Shown here one piece after another: positions 46,851 to 57,978 of a stretch of DNA of 64,000 nucleotides. A model generated the notes under the pieces. It made no database searches, had not been told where the DNA came from, and was given only the letters and a program-made list of their open reading frames with translations. Source of the stretch: Euonymus europaeus (taxonomy: Eukaryota > Streptophyta > Magnoliopsida > Celastrales > Celastraceae); the NCBI GenBank assembly GCA_963580455.1, contig OY756972.1, positions 3,239,001 to 3,303,000 of the forward strand, read 5' to 3'. The position numbers were made by a program, and so were the translations under genes. How positions within the stretch are numbered: position 1 is the first letter of the stretch; every line of letters begins with the position of its first letter.

Positions 46851-47675
46851 CAAAGTGTCATAATCCCACATCGGTAGATTAGGGGAAGGAGTCATTGCTT
46901 AAGAGTGCGGACTCTGCCCCTACCTACCAGCCAAGGTTTTCATGGGATCTCAGCCCATGGGCCTTGGTTACAGCCGGCCCGCAAGGGTGTCGGTTGGGCT
47001 TTGGTTGGCAAGGGGTGTCAGGTTCGTTGTCATAATCCCACATCGGTAGATTAGGGGAAGGAGCCCTTGCTTAAGAGTGCGGACTCTGCCCCTACCTACC
47101 AGCCAAGGTTTTCATGGGATTTCAGCCCATGGGCCTTGGTTACAGCCGGCCCGCAAGGGTGTCGGTTGGGCTTTGGTTGGCAAGGGGTGGCAGGTTCGTT
47201 ACAATTGGTATCGAAGCCAAACCCCGACGTCCGCTGGTGTGGGCGGTCCCCTGGCGGGCTGCGTGCCGTGGTGGGGCCGGCCATGGGCAGGGTACTGTGG
47301 GGCTGGGCCTGAGGCAGGGGCCTTGTGCCATGGTGTCGACCAACGCGGGCGTTGGTCTTAAAGGGCCGGGCTTTGTCATAATCCCACATCGGTAGATTAG
47401 GGGAAGGAGCCATTGCTTAAGAGTGCGGACTCTGCCCCTACCTACCAGCCAAGGTTTTCATGGGGTTTCATCTCATGGGCCTTGGTTACAGCCGGCCCGC
47501 AAGGGTGTCGGTTGGGCTTTGGTTGGCAAGCCCTTGCTTAAGAGTGCGGACTCTGCCCCTACCTACCAGCCAAGGTTTTCATGGGATTTCAGCCCATGGG
47601 CCTTGGTTACAGCCGGCCCGCAAGGGTGTCGGTTGGGCTTTGGTTGGCAAGGGGTGGCAGGTTCGTTACACAAAG
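46851..47675 (+). mobile_element. TRIM retrotransposon with four LTR copies
   Basis: The element spans 46856-47670 (815 bp), flanked by the exact 5-bp duplication CAAAG at 46851-46855 and 47671-47675. LTRs begin TGTCATAATCCCACATCGG and end GGCAGGTTCGTTACA. Copies are 46856-47027 (lacks the last ~4 bp), 47028-47203 (176 bp, complete), 47374-47530 (lacks its 3' end) and about 47530-47670 (lacks its first ~37 bp). A primer-binding site TGGTATCGAAGCC (from 47206) follows the second copy. It matches the initiator Met tRNA-type site TGGTATCAGAGC at 10 of 12 positions. The internal part is only 170 bp and non-coding. This is a terminal-repeat retrotransposon in miniature, expanded by LTR recombination. 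Confidence 0.88.
47204..47219 (+). other. Retrotransposon primer-binding site
   Basis: ATTGGTATCGAAGCCA directly follows the TTACA end of the complete LTR, in the position and form of an initiator methionine tRNA primer site (two mismatches). Confidence 0.8.
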
Positions 47676-48419
47676 TTGGACCGATAATATCAACCGACCC
47701 AAAAATAATATTTTTTGAAAGTAACAACCGATCTCATGATCGTTAGGCTACTAATGATTTCTCATATTTAGCAAAATCGATTGATCGGGTCAATTATATT
47801 ATCGGTCAATAATCAACCGAGCCGATTCATGCAGAGTCCTAATTCAAATTCTATAGACTCTGACATCCTTAGTTGGATTCCACCAAAGGCCCATAATATA
47901 CCGAGTAGATAGAATAGAGAGTAGAGACAATACAATAGACAAGAGCAAAGTGGTAGATATGTCATGTGACTGAAAATATTAAAATGAATAGCAGATATTA
48001 GTCTAATTTATCATCATCATGAACAGATAATGCAACATAAAGATACTTATTTGTCAAAAAAGATATTTATATGAAAAATACTATTTGAGAGTTTGTGACT
48101 GTGACCACCAAAATTTCTCCCCCATCATTGAGTTTGCATTTGTCATGCTCCCAAAAATGTCAATTCCACAACTACCTGTTAGAGTGTTGCTATTGTTTTT
48201 AGACCTTTTGGAGTCCCCAAAGGAGGGAAAATAAAGTAAATAATAAAATCCCAAATTTAGATTAGTCATTAATCACCATTAAAGAAAAAAGTTAATCAAT
48301 AATTCAAAAATTGATTGAGCTTACTTTTTTTTAAAATTAACATGAAGAAAAAGTAAAATCCAAATAGAGATAGAAGCCAAAATAGGAATTAGGAAGCCCA
48401 ATCATTTCATTTACATCCC
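47676..48419. other. Intergenic, repeat-rich
   Basis: No gene. DNA on both sides of the TRIM (46790-46850 and 47676-47830) has repeated CGGTCA/ACCGA words (for example TTATCGGTCATAATCGACT and ATTATCGGTCAATAATCAAC), so the TRIM probably inserted into an older repeat. Confidence 0.45.
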
Positions 48420-48653
48420 TTAAAGGGGGCCTACCCTGCCTACACTGCACAAACAGAATGGCAGCAAAACAGTAAACGGGCCCGTCTCTCCGTTGGGAAC
48501 GTTACCGACAGTACCCACAAACATCACGCGCTGGAAAGTTGCCTTTTCCAAGACGTTGGGTATAACTGCAATGGGGTAGTTGGACTTCAACGTAAAGCAT
48601 TGGCCACAAGAATTAATTCCCTCTTTATTGCCGTTCCTGATAACTACAATCAA
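48420..48653 (-). other. Unassigned 77-codon open frame, possible gene fragment
   Basis: The frame reads VVIRNGNKEGINSCGQCFTL, then KSNYPIAVIPNVLEKATFQR and VMFVGTVGNVPNGETGPF. Composition looks protein-like and GC is above the local average, but I do not recognise the family. It ends within 40 bp of the left edge of SYT2 duplication copy B and has no counterpart beside copy A. Confidence 0.35.
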
Positions 48654-48800
48654 GATTCAAGAAATACTGATTAATGGGTCCTTTTTGTTTCCCGTTCTTT
48701 CGCATAACCAAGAGTTTTGAACCTCTTGTTGTTTTTGGCATCGTGGGTTTTGCTTGAATTGAAGTGTCGTCTGGTTTAGTTGTTTGCGAGCGGCTACGAA

Positions 48801-51800
48801 ATGGGTGTTTTGAGTAGTATTCTGGGGTTTTTTGGGTTTGGAGTTGGAACTTCGATTGGGATTGTGATTGGGTATTACTTGTTCATCTACTTCCAGCCAA
48901 CAGATGTCAAGGTCAATCTCTCTCTCTCTCTCTCTCATCAACTAGCCGGATTTTTGTTCTTGTTCTTTGATTTGGTTTTCTTGTTTTTGTTCTGAATGTT
49001 TAATTTTCAACGCGAGCGCTTCGGATTGGGTCGCTGTAATTTTTTATTTTTCCCATAAGAATTGGATTCCTGTAGCTGTTTTATTACTCCACAAGAAGCA
49101 GAATAAGTGAATTATGGGATTACCCTAGGAGTGTATGGAGATTATTTAGAGACAGATACATCTACTTAGATCTCCATATTTGCTTGTTGCGTAGTACTTT
49201 CTATTAGTATTAGCCATTTTGAATCCACGCATTCTATCATCAATTTAGATGATGGTGAAACTTCAGATCCTTAATTTACTTTCCGCTCAATTTTTGGCCC
49301 CTTGGTGCTAGTGAAAGTCCATGGCCACTGGAAAAAAGCTGTACTAGCATTGATTTTAGAATCACTGCGTCTTTCTGCAATCTGAGTGATAGGAGTAGAT
49401 GACAAGGGGCATTGTTCTCTTGCCGATGCTTTCATCAAATTGATTTTGTTGACCAGGGGCATTGTTCTCTTGTCGATGCTTTCATCAAATTGATTTTGTT
49501 GTATTAGATTTTTTTGACTGCGACAGAAATGAAATATGGATTAAGATGGATATGGATAGAGAATCAATGAGTTTGAGACCAATTCAAAGGAAATGAATTT
49601 GTAAAGAATTCCCAATCATGGAGGCAGATTCAGCAGATTATACAGTTGTGTGATATATTGGATTTCAGTTACGACTTCACACTAGCATGAGAAGAATTTC
49701 GTAAGATATATATAAGATTCTTTTTTTGTTTCTTTCTTTCTGGCTGTGGCATTGTAAATATTGTAAACTATGTGTGTGCATATGTGGACACATATGGGTG
49801 ATGCAGACATACTTAATACACGCGATTGTTGTTCGAGTGTTGTTTCATTGCCTAGCTCACTTTAAAAATGATATCTAACTAGGAAGTACATAAATTTGTT
49901 GCACTCCTGGAATTGATTCAATCTGACTGTGTTGTTAGTTGATTGCATTGTTATAAGTTCCTTTGCTTCTCCAGGATCCTGTAATTCGACCTCTGACTGA
50001 GCTAGACTCCAATACTTTGCAAAAGATGCTTCCAGAAATACCTCTCTGGGTGAAAAATCCAGATTATGATCGTGTATGTTGTTACTAGTTGTCTTTTCAA
50101 ACACTTACGTTGGGTTCCAAATGGATTATTTAGTTTTTTTCATCAAGGTTCTTACAGTCTTTGTTGTTTTGAAGGTTGACTGGCTCAATAGGTTTATTGC
50201 ACTCATGTGGCCATATCTAGACACGGTATGCATTTCCCGAACAATGTTCAACGTTGTACCTTCTCTTTATGGCCTGTGATTTCTCTTTCACTCTCAGGTG
50301 TTTTAGTTCCATTTATTGGGAATTGACATTTGAAATTATATAGGCAATTTGCAAGACTGTTCAAAGTATAACCAAGCCCATCATTGCCGAGCAGATTCCA
50401 AAATACAAAATAGACTCTGTTGAATTTGAAACACTAACATTGGGTTCCCTACCACCTACCTTTCAAGGTTAGTTGCTCTCTCTCTTATACAATCATAATT
50501 ACACACAAGAATAGAAGCACAGCATGCAATTATGCAGGCATAATGGCATATGGGCGTGCATCCATGCACAGCACTCATATCCAAGCCCTCCATTGTCTAA
50601 TATTTTCTTCTCCTTGAGATCTCATCACTTGCTGATTATGCAATTTTTCCTCCGGCTGAGCCTTTCACAGTCTTCTCAATCTGGAAAATCTGTTGAAGTA
50701 ACGAGAGAAGATATTTGGAAAGTTTGGATGATAAACTTAGTTGTATGCAGTTAAATAATTGGGTTAAATTCCAATAATTGTGCAAGTTTCACTTGCCACA
50801 GTAGATCCCGATTTCCTAGGGAAATAACTGATGCTAATATTGCGTAGAGTATAATTCGCTGTCTGGGTCATATAGAACAAAATGACAATATTCAAGTGGT
50901 TACTTAGTGGCTTCCACTACTGACTTTCATATTGCCTTTTGTTTTCGTCATTGTGATGCATGATCCTAGAACCGGTCTCATGCTCAGTTCCATTATATGC
51001 TAGGGATGAAAGTCTATCTCACTGACGAGAAGGAGTTGATTATGGAACTGTCAGTTAAGTGGGCAGGAAATCCAAATATTGTTGTTGCAGTTAAAGCATT
51101 TGGATTAAGAGCCACTGTTCAGGTATTCCTTTGTACTGTTTATATGGGGAATTTTTTTTCCTTGTTTTCCCGAGTTTGTGTATTTGTGGTAAAAAGCTAC
51201 TTAGATGGACATGCTAGCAAAGAAGTTGCTGACATGAATAATAATCTTACTCTGCCAACTTCTCTCTATCTCATGTTCACTCCTAGAAGCAGATTGTTCT
51301 CTTTCCTTTTTTCCTTTTGAAATATACTTTGAGGTGTGGAGGCCACTGATGAATGTGTGCCAGGGAGATAAACGTTAATAAATGAAAAAAGTGTCTAACA
51401 GCGAGTACTGATATCTTTGAAGTATTGCAGGTGGTTGATTTACAAGTATTTGCCACTCCACGAATCACTTTGAAGCCTTTGGTTCCTACCTTTCCTTGTT
51501 TTGCCAAAATTTTAGTGTCTCTCATGGAGAAGGTATGAGGTTGCGTAAATTATGCAGGTTTCTTAAAGTATGCATATGTAGCTTCTTGTTACTTATATTC
51601 TATATTGTTAAATCTCTCTCCCTCTCCCCATTCCTTTTGACTAGTTTTACTTTGCAGCCACATGTTGACTTCGGGCTAAAACTGTTTGGAGCAGATGCTA
51701 TGTCTATTCCTGGCCTATATAGGTTTGCGCAGGTACTACTTCTGGGTTGAAATTTTTCTGTTGGAGTGTCTAGTTGTGAATGGAACTTCTTCTCTTTTTT

Positions 51801-54102
51801 TCCTCAAGAAAATGTTCCTGTGGTTGCACTTCTTTGATCATAATTTTTGCTTGCTTCTTGGAAGTACTCGTATTTTTTTTATTGCATGGAGCATTCCATA
51901 ATCATAATCATTCATCTGCTCATGTTTTCTGCTGCATTTCCATATTGAGGATGAATACTTGCCTTAGATGATAAAGAAGAATATTGGATTGGCTGCTGCG
52001 GTCCCATTAGATGTCTGTAACAATATTCCCAGTTATTTGTTGTCTCCATGAAAGTTTTTCTTAATTTCTTTGGCTCCTGTATGCGACTTTCCCCAGGAAA
52101 TTATCAAAGATCAAGTTGCAAATATGTACCTGTGGCCCAAAACACTTGAAGTTCAAATAATGGATCCTTCAAAGTATGTTTGTAGTATTCTCCCTTTGTA
52201 TAGAGTTCTACCAGAGCTTGATGGTAGGATTTACTAATTTTTGCGTGAAAATTGACAGAGCCATGAAGAAACCTGTTGGTATTCTTAATGTGAAAGTTGT
52301 AAGGGCAATGAAACTTAAAAAGAAAGATATACTGGGGGCATCAGACCCCTATGTGAAAGTAAAGCTAACTGAGGATAAGCTTTCAAGAAAGAAAACAACC
52401 GTCAAACACAAAAATTTGAACCCAGAATGGAACGAAGAGTTTCATATGGTTGTGAAAGACCCAGAATCTCAAGTCTTGGAGTTTATTGTCTACGATTGGG
52501 AACAGGTATATCTCGTAAATCCATATTGTTTCGCAGTTAACTACAAAGTCTACAATTTTTTTTATAGCCTCGTGGTTCCTTTTATCTAGGTTGGAAAACA
52601 TGACAAGATGGGTATGAATGTGATTCCGTTGAAGGATCTAACACCTGAAGAGCCAAAAGTCATGACAGTTGACCTACTAAAGAACATGAATCCAAATGAT
52701 GCGCAAAATGAGAAATCACGTGGGCAGTTAGTTGTTGAACTACTATACAAGCCTTTCAAGGCTGATGAGATGCCAACATCAACAGAGAGTGAAGATCCAA
52801 AAGCGGTTGAAAAGGCTCCTCAAGGAACACCTGCTAGTGGTGGCTTGCTTGTGGTTATCGTACATGAAGCTGAGGATGTGGAAGGAAAGCACCACACAAA
52901 TCCTTATGTGCGTTTAATCTTCAGAGGGGAGGAGAAAAAAACCAAGGTATGTCATATGTGGAATACAATGACTTCGTGAATGATGCATGCTTACGAGCTA
53001 TAAGATCATCATACCCATTTTTTGGAAGTCATTGTGAAAGTACCTTAATTTATGTGCTCAAATTCCTGAATTCTGCGGCCTACTTTTCCTTAATGTTGTC
53101 TCATAAACGGGATAGGAGGTGCTACTTTTTAAGAAAAAAAAAATTGTCTTCCAACCCAAGTTATTTGTAGTAAAGGAAGTTGCAGAGTTCAACATTTCTA
53201 GAACATTTAGCCATGGATATTATCGTCTGCAATAATTAACAATCAAACCAGATGTGCTTTTGATGCATGATTATGTTCAAATAGGTAGTGTTTATCAATC
53301 ATGGTCCACCTGGTCTCTCTGATCAAACAGTAGTGCTGCTGCTTCTAGATTGCCCCAAGTTCCTCTTAAATGTGCCTTGACATTTCTTAATTTTGTCTTT
53401 GGTACAGCCTGTAAAGAAAAACAGAGATCCAAGATGGGGAGAAGAATTTCAGTTTATGCTGGAGGAACCGCCCACAGATGATAGACTTCACGTGGAAGTA
53501 ATCAGTAACTCCTCAAGGATGGGCCTTTTACATCCCAAGGTACACGTTTGTTTTTACATGTATATTGATATTCTGATGGATTTATTCATTTGGCGACATT
53601 TTCCTCACGCTACAGTCACATATAAACACAGACCCATTACGTTTCTTTGCCTAGCTACTGTTTCTTTATACTCAAAAGGTGGTTAAGGCATATAATCGAC
53701 TCGGTGGTATATAAGTTCGAGTCCACCCTGCTTTGCTTAACAAACAAAAAAAAAGCTTCTATCATAAAGTAAGCATGGTTCAGTCGTGAAATATACCCTG
53801 TTTTTGTTTTTGAATTCTCAGTTTGATGATTAGTGAATGGCTTAGCTCAATACCTTGTGCATTTCAAGACAGCTGGAAATAACAAAAAGATCTTTCTTTC
53901 TTCCATTTGTAGTTCCTTATGAGTTATATTTCCAGCTATTCTTACCAGACAATCTTTTTTCATCTAGGAATCTCTGGGCTATGTGGTTATAAACCTGTCT
54001 GATGTTGTCTCCAACAAGAGAATCAATGAGAAATATCACCTCATCGACTCAAAGCATGGGCGGATTCAAATTGAGCTGCAATGGAGAACTTCTTCATCTT
54101 AA
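48801..54102 (+). CDS. SYT2: Plant synaptotagmin, SYT2-like (copy B)
   Basis: Twelve exons join in frame to 542 aa with exon lengths identical to copy A: 48801-48911, 49975-50073, 50175-50225, 50344-50467, 51004-51122, 51431-51532, 51658-51732, 52097-52173, 52259-52505, 52590-52946, 53408-53539, 53968-54102. Domain order is N-terminal membrane anchor, SMP, C2A, C2B. Against copy A there are 11 substitutions: YYM/YYL in the anchor; AHMW/ALMW; QNIA/QSIT; FEIL/FETL; FGVD/FGAD; VKIKL/VKVKL; KTSV/KTTV; NDVQ/NDAQ; FKDD/FKAD; EVVS/EVIS. None touches the acidic C2A loops. Introns are also highly similar, so the duplication is recent. All splice sites and the stop are intact, so both copies look functional; expression differences cannot be judged. 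Confidence 0.93.
49401..49502. repeat. ~50-bp tandem duplication in intron 1 of SYT2 copy B
   Basis: GGGGCATTGTTCTCTTG, then GATGCTTTCATCAAATTGAT and TTTGTTG occurs twice here and once in copy A (about 37980-38026). It arose after the gene duplication, or was lost from copy A. Confidence 0.85.
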
Positions 54103-56565
54103 GCATAGCCACGTTTTTGCGACGTTTGTATGGACGGGCTTTCCTCATCCTTGTCACTGTTAGTGATCATAGTAGTAGTCATTTCTGCTTTGTAGTTGAC
54201 TCTTGTATTTCCTTTCTTGTAAATCTATGCTTGTTGACGCTTTTTCATGGTGTTCTTAATATCAATAATTAGACTTTTTTCTTAATAAATTAATACTCAA
54301 CAAAAAAATTCATCACTGAAGGTTACGGGTGCCTGTGTTTTACAGCGGATTCGCTTTTGTAATTATTAAAAAATTATTTCATCTTTAAAAAATCATGAAT
54401 GTGTTTTGATTTGGCTCGTAATATGTTTTGATTGGGATTACAAGCTTATTATAGTAAACAAAAATCAACATTCTGCACTCAAGGCACATTGAGAGAGACC
54501 TGTACAATAAGTTGTAAATAAGTATCATTCAATTAATTATTTAAAAAATTCTAAAAAAATCTCCCAACTATAAAATTGAAAACCCCTATAAAATTCCCAA
54601 ATTAGAAAAATTGAAAAACTCTAGAAAATCCCCAAATCAGTGTGTAACATGGAGCTTGTGCTTGAGCTACAATATATTGGAGATCTCGACATATAAAAAC
54701 ATGAAAAATTCAAGAAAAATTACCTTCTACCAAAATAATCGATTGCACTGACCCGTTGTCCGTGGAGAATCAACTTCTAGGTCATGGCTCTGACAGTGAC
54801 TCTCGATGGTGAGGAGCCAAGAAGAGAGAAAAGAGCACAGGGAAGAGAGAAGAGAGGCGCATATTTCACATGAAAGAGGGAAGAGAGAAGCATGAAAGAG
54901 GATATCACTGGAACGAACAAAAAAAAGGAGAAGAAACATGTAGAGGAAAAAAAATCAATCGTTTGTCTTTACCCTAAGTAGAGTTGTCATGATCCAAACC
55001 ATTTGATTGAATGGATGACCAAGATTTAAAACATATTATTGTATAACATTTCATTAGAGTTCATTAATAAACAAGGAAATCAATATCCAGTCTCGCATAT
55101 TTTATAAAAAGTCAAATCACATACTCATATATTTCGAACATAATCATATCAACAAAATACATATTCAATATACTCACACCATCAAAAACATAAATTTTCA
55201 ATATTTTTTATTAACTAATAAATATCCACCATTAGAAGTGCTCTAAATATGGGCTTGCCACAATGGTTAAATTTCTGAGCCGAAAATGGCCCAGTTCGCC
55301 TCGTTAGGGTGATGTGACCCTTGCCCCATCTTTACACTCTTTCATTGATTGCTAGTCTGAAACGCTAGATAGGAAATATTCTTCAATCATTCACAATTGG
55401 ACTTGAAATTTGGGAAACTGAACCTCAGGTCAGCCATCTATCAATCAATTTGAGCTACAAAAACTGGCGAAGAAGACGACTAGGGTTTAACTCAAATATT
55501 TTTTAAGGAAACCATCGTATTACAAAATCGATTTTTTTCCACCCCTGTATGCATTTTGCACATCCATGTCCCTAAAAGAAAAAGTTTTGTGCGATTGTTT
55601 TAGTCCCAATCATTTGTCTAAAACATTCTCATGCTCCTGACATTAAATTATTAAATAAACTGATAATTTGGTTGTTAATTTAATGTTTTAATTTGAAGAC
55701 AGTAGTAGTGAGTAGCAGAAGAATGTGAGATAGATTAAAACCAATTCAATTAAGGCATTGCCAACGCTCTAAAGTTTGCATGGCTGTCTCTCAAACAACA
55801 TTTCAAATGTCTAAGGTTGGACTCACACTTATAAACCACATTATTAACTAATTACACTAATTTGATGTGATATTTTTTCATGAGTCTTAACACTTAATCG
55901 TGCGTTTGTTATAGCGTGAGTGAGCTTATAAGTTTAATTCCATCGGTAAACAATTACATTAGTCACATATCAAAAAAATATCTTAATTTCCCTTATTATT
56001 CGCGTTCTCTCACACATTTGAATTTTATTTCTCAAAATATATGTTAATTTTTTTAAAAAAAATACATATTCGAAGTCGATGCGTAAAGCTCTTTCAAATA
56101 AGACTCATATTTGATAGTTTTTATTTCATTATTAAATTAGTTTATATACCCCTAATAATAAATTGATAGCTTATATACTATTAAAACTTACGCTCTATCA
56201 AATAACACACATCTTATATGGTATCAAAACTTTCGCTCTATCAAACCGATTTCATCTTTTCTGGAGATTCTCATAAAATTTGATTGACGTTTTAAATTGA
56301 ATTTTTAAGTGAATTTGAGTTTATTATAGTCAATTTATTTACACGATCCAACCATACAAAACAACATAATGACAATGGTAGGTTCTTCTTAGTTCTTAAT
56401 GCTCCTAGGTAAATCTTCTCTCCTTTTTTTAGATATGGTCCTATGGAGAATGCACTCACTCAATATATCTCCAACTGTCCAAATAGGTTTAGGTTTAGGT
56501 TTGTAAAAGTATATAGTTATCTTTATTCCCTAAACCAATCCCCAAAAAAACTCATTCTAATGGAG
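54103..56565. other. Intergenic downstream of SYT2 copy B
   Basis: No gene. It includes the 3' flank homologous to copy A, about 750 bp of extra DNA with a CT/GA-rich part (54790-54930), and AT-rich sequence with frequent AAATAATA words. Confidence 0.5.
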
Positions 56566-56685
56566 AATATGTGAATATGAATCGGTTCTCCAAGCAAGTG
56601 CGCATTACACTTAGTTTAAAAGAACAAATGCTTGTCTTGATTCTTACACCTTTTACGCCTCACAAATTATCCATGTTAATCACTC
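56566..56685. repeat. Diverged segment also present downstream of CLV1
   Basis: TGGAGAATATG, GGTTCTCCAA, CAAATGCTTGTCT and CAAATTATCCATGTTAA occur here in the same order and orientation as at 62301-62418. Function unknown. Confidence 0.55.
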
Positions 56686-56938
56686 ATTTTTGCTGAATAT
56701 ATATTAATTAATAATACAATTATTGCATAAAAATATTTGAATTCCACGCGGTGTTGATGCTCGCGAATAAAAAACAATAAAAAATCATATTAGTTTCAGA
56801 TTACAATCTTTTTAATTATTGATTCACATAACACAAATGAAATTTTTTTATACGCAAAACTCGATAGTTGTCATTACTTGGATTCGAATAGCTAGAGTTT
56901 GATGGTTACAAATACTTAACCGTAAGCCCTATGATTGA

Positions 56939-57087
56939 GGGTGTAAGTTCGGTGCATCGATTCTATTTTAAACCGAAATTGGATATTCGCTAAACCCGAT
57001 CACACCAAAATTACATATGTAGCCGAACCGAAAAACAATACTCGGTTCGGTTTGTGTTTGATCGGTTTAAAGTCTAAACAGCCCTAC
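56939..57087. mobile_element. Possible small hAT-like MITE
   Basis: The left end AGGGTGTAAGTTCGGTGCAT and the right end, read inward, TAGGGCTGTTTAGAC suggest short inverted termini. CGGTTCGG-type words lie inside. Flanks CCTATGATTG and CCTAGGAATG are similar (8 of 10). Weak evidence. Confidence 0.35.
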
Positions 57088-57978
57088 CTAGGAATGTGGG
57101 GCCCACTGCTGGAGTGTCTTTGATCGGTGAAGAAGAGAAAATAACAAAAGGAGTGGACTTTTAGCTTGCGGCCAAATTTTAGAGGGTCAGAGAGGAAGGT
57201 CTCTTTCTTTAGAAAAAAGACACGGACAGCCTTTAAACTGGGCCCAGAAATGTCCAAAACCCATCCAATGCCTATTCTTCCGTAATCCCACCAAAAAAAA
57301 ACACAAAACGACGTCGTTGGTTTGTAAGAAAACGACACTGTTAACTGTTTAGCATCTCCTATGCTTAGTCCTCTAATTTTTTAGTTGTATTTTACTTTTA
57401 TTATCCATAATTGGATCGTATTTATTTATTTATATTAATAAAATACTTCTTTTAATATAATTATATCAACAAAATATATTTTTTAATATAATACTTTCAT
57501 TTTTCATTCACCAATATTTCAAATATTAATCGTCAATATTATTTTTTCATATTTTTCTATCATTTTACCCGTCTTGCCATATAATTTTTTAAAATTATTA
57601 TCTTTTACATGTTTGAAAATTTTTAAACATTAATAATTTAATTTAGTGTAGCATTGCAGTTGCTCCCTGTCCTGTGAGTCTTTTTGTCCATCCTTTGACA
57701 GGTCGTTTCAGAGTCACCACGTCAACCAGGAAAAAACCAGCTCTTCATGCAGCAGAACTGCAGAAGACTTGCTCTGACGTTTCTCTCTCTTACTTTCCAG
57801 TTTTTTCTTTGTTTATTCATTCAATTTTGATACGGCGAGTCTTCGATTCGTTTTCTTCAAGACAAGTGAAGCACAGTTGTGCTAGCTACTCTCTGTTTAT
57901 AGCCAGACTCAAACCCTATTTGATTGAACTCCAACTTTGTCTAGTTCTCTCTCTCTCTCTCACCCACAAAAGTACAGA
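57088..57978. promoter_or_regulatory. Upstream region of the CLV1-like gene
   Basis: Promoter side of the plus-strand gene. An AT-rich block (57380-57650) is followed by a more GC-balanced stretch. A (CT)n tract at 57946-57960 just before the ATG is a typical plant 5' UTR pyrimidine tract. No certain TATA box. Confidence 0.4.

Larger units (their letters stand above)
48693..55487 (+). repeat. Tandem segmental duplication, right copy (SYT2 unit B)
   Basis: It matches 37267-43259 from TTCTTTCGCATAACCAAGAG to AAAACTGGCGAAGAAGACGA, with about 750 bp of extra DNA at 54490-55240. Offset between copies is about 11.4 kb. Confidence 0.85.

Noticed and set aside
46856..47670. Cassandra-type TRIM carrying a 5S rRNA
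   Set aside because: The LTR shares CCCACATCGG with that group, but I see no 5S rRNA sequence in it.
47067..47746. Several GC-rich open frames on both strands
   Set aside because: They lie inside the TRIM LTRs and internal region and repeat with them; TRIMs are non-coding.
57937..57978. Upstream extension of the CLV1 frame
   Set aside because: It would need a TTG start and would put a (CT)n-encoded Ser/Leu run before the signal peptide; the ATG at 57979 fits CLV1 proteins.
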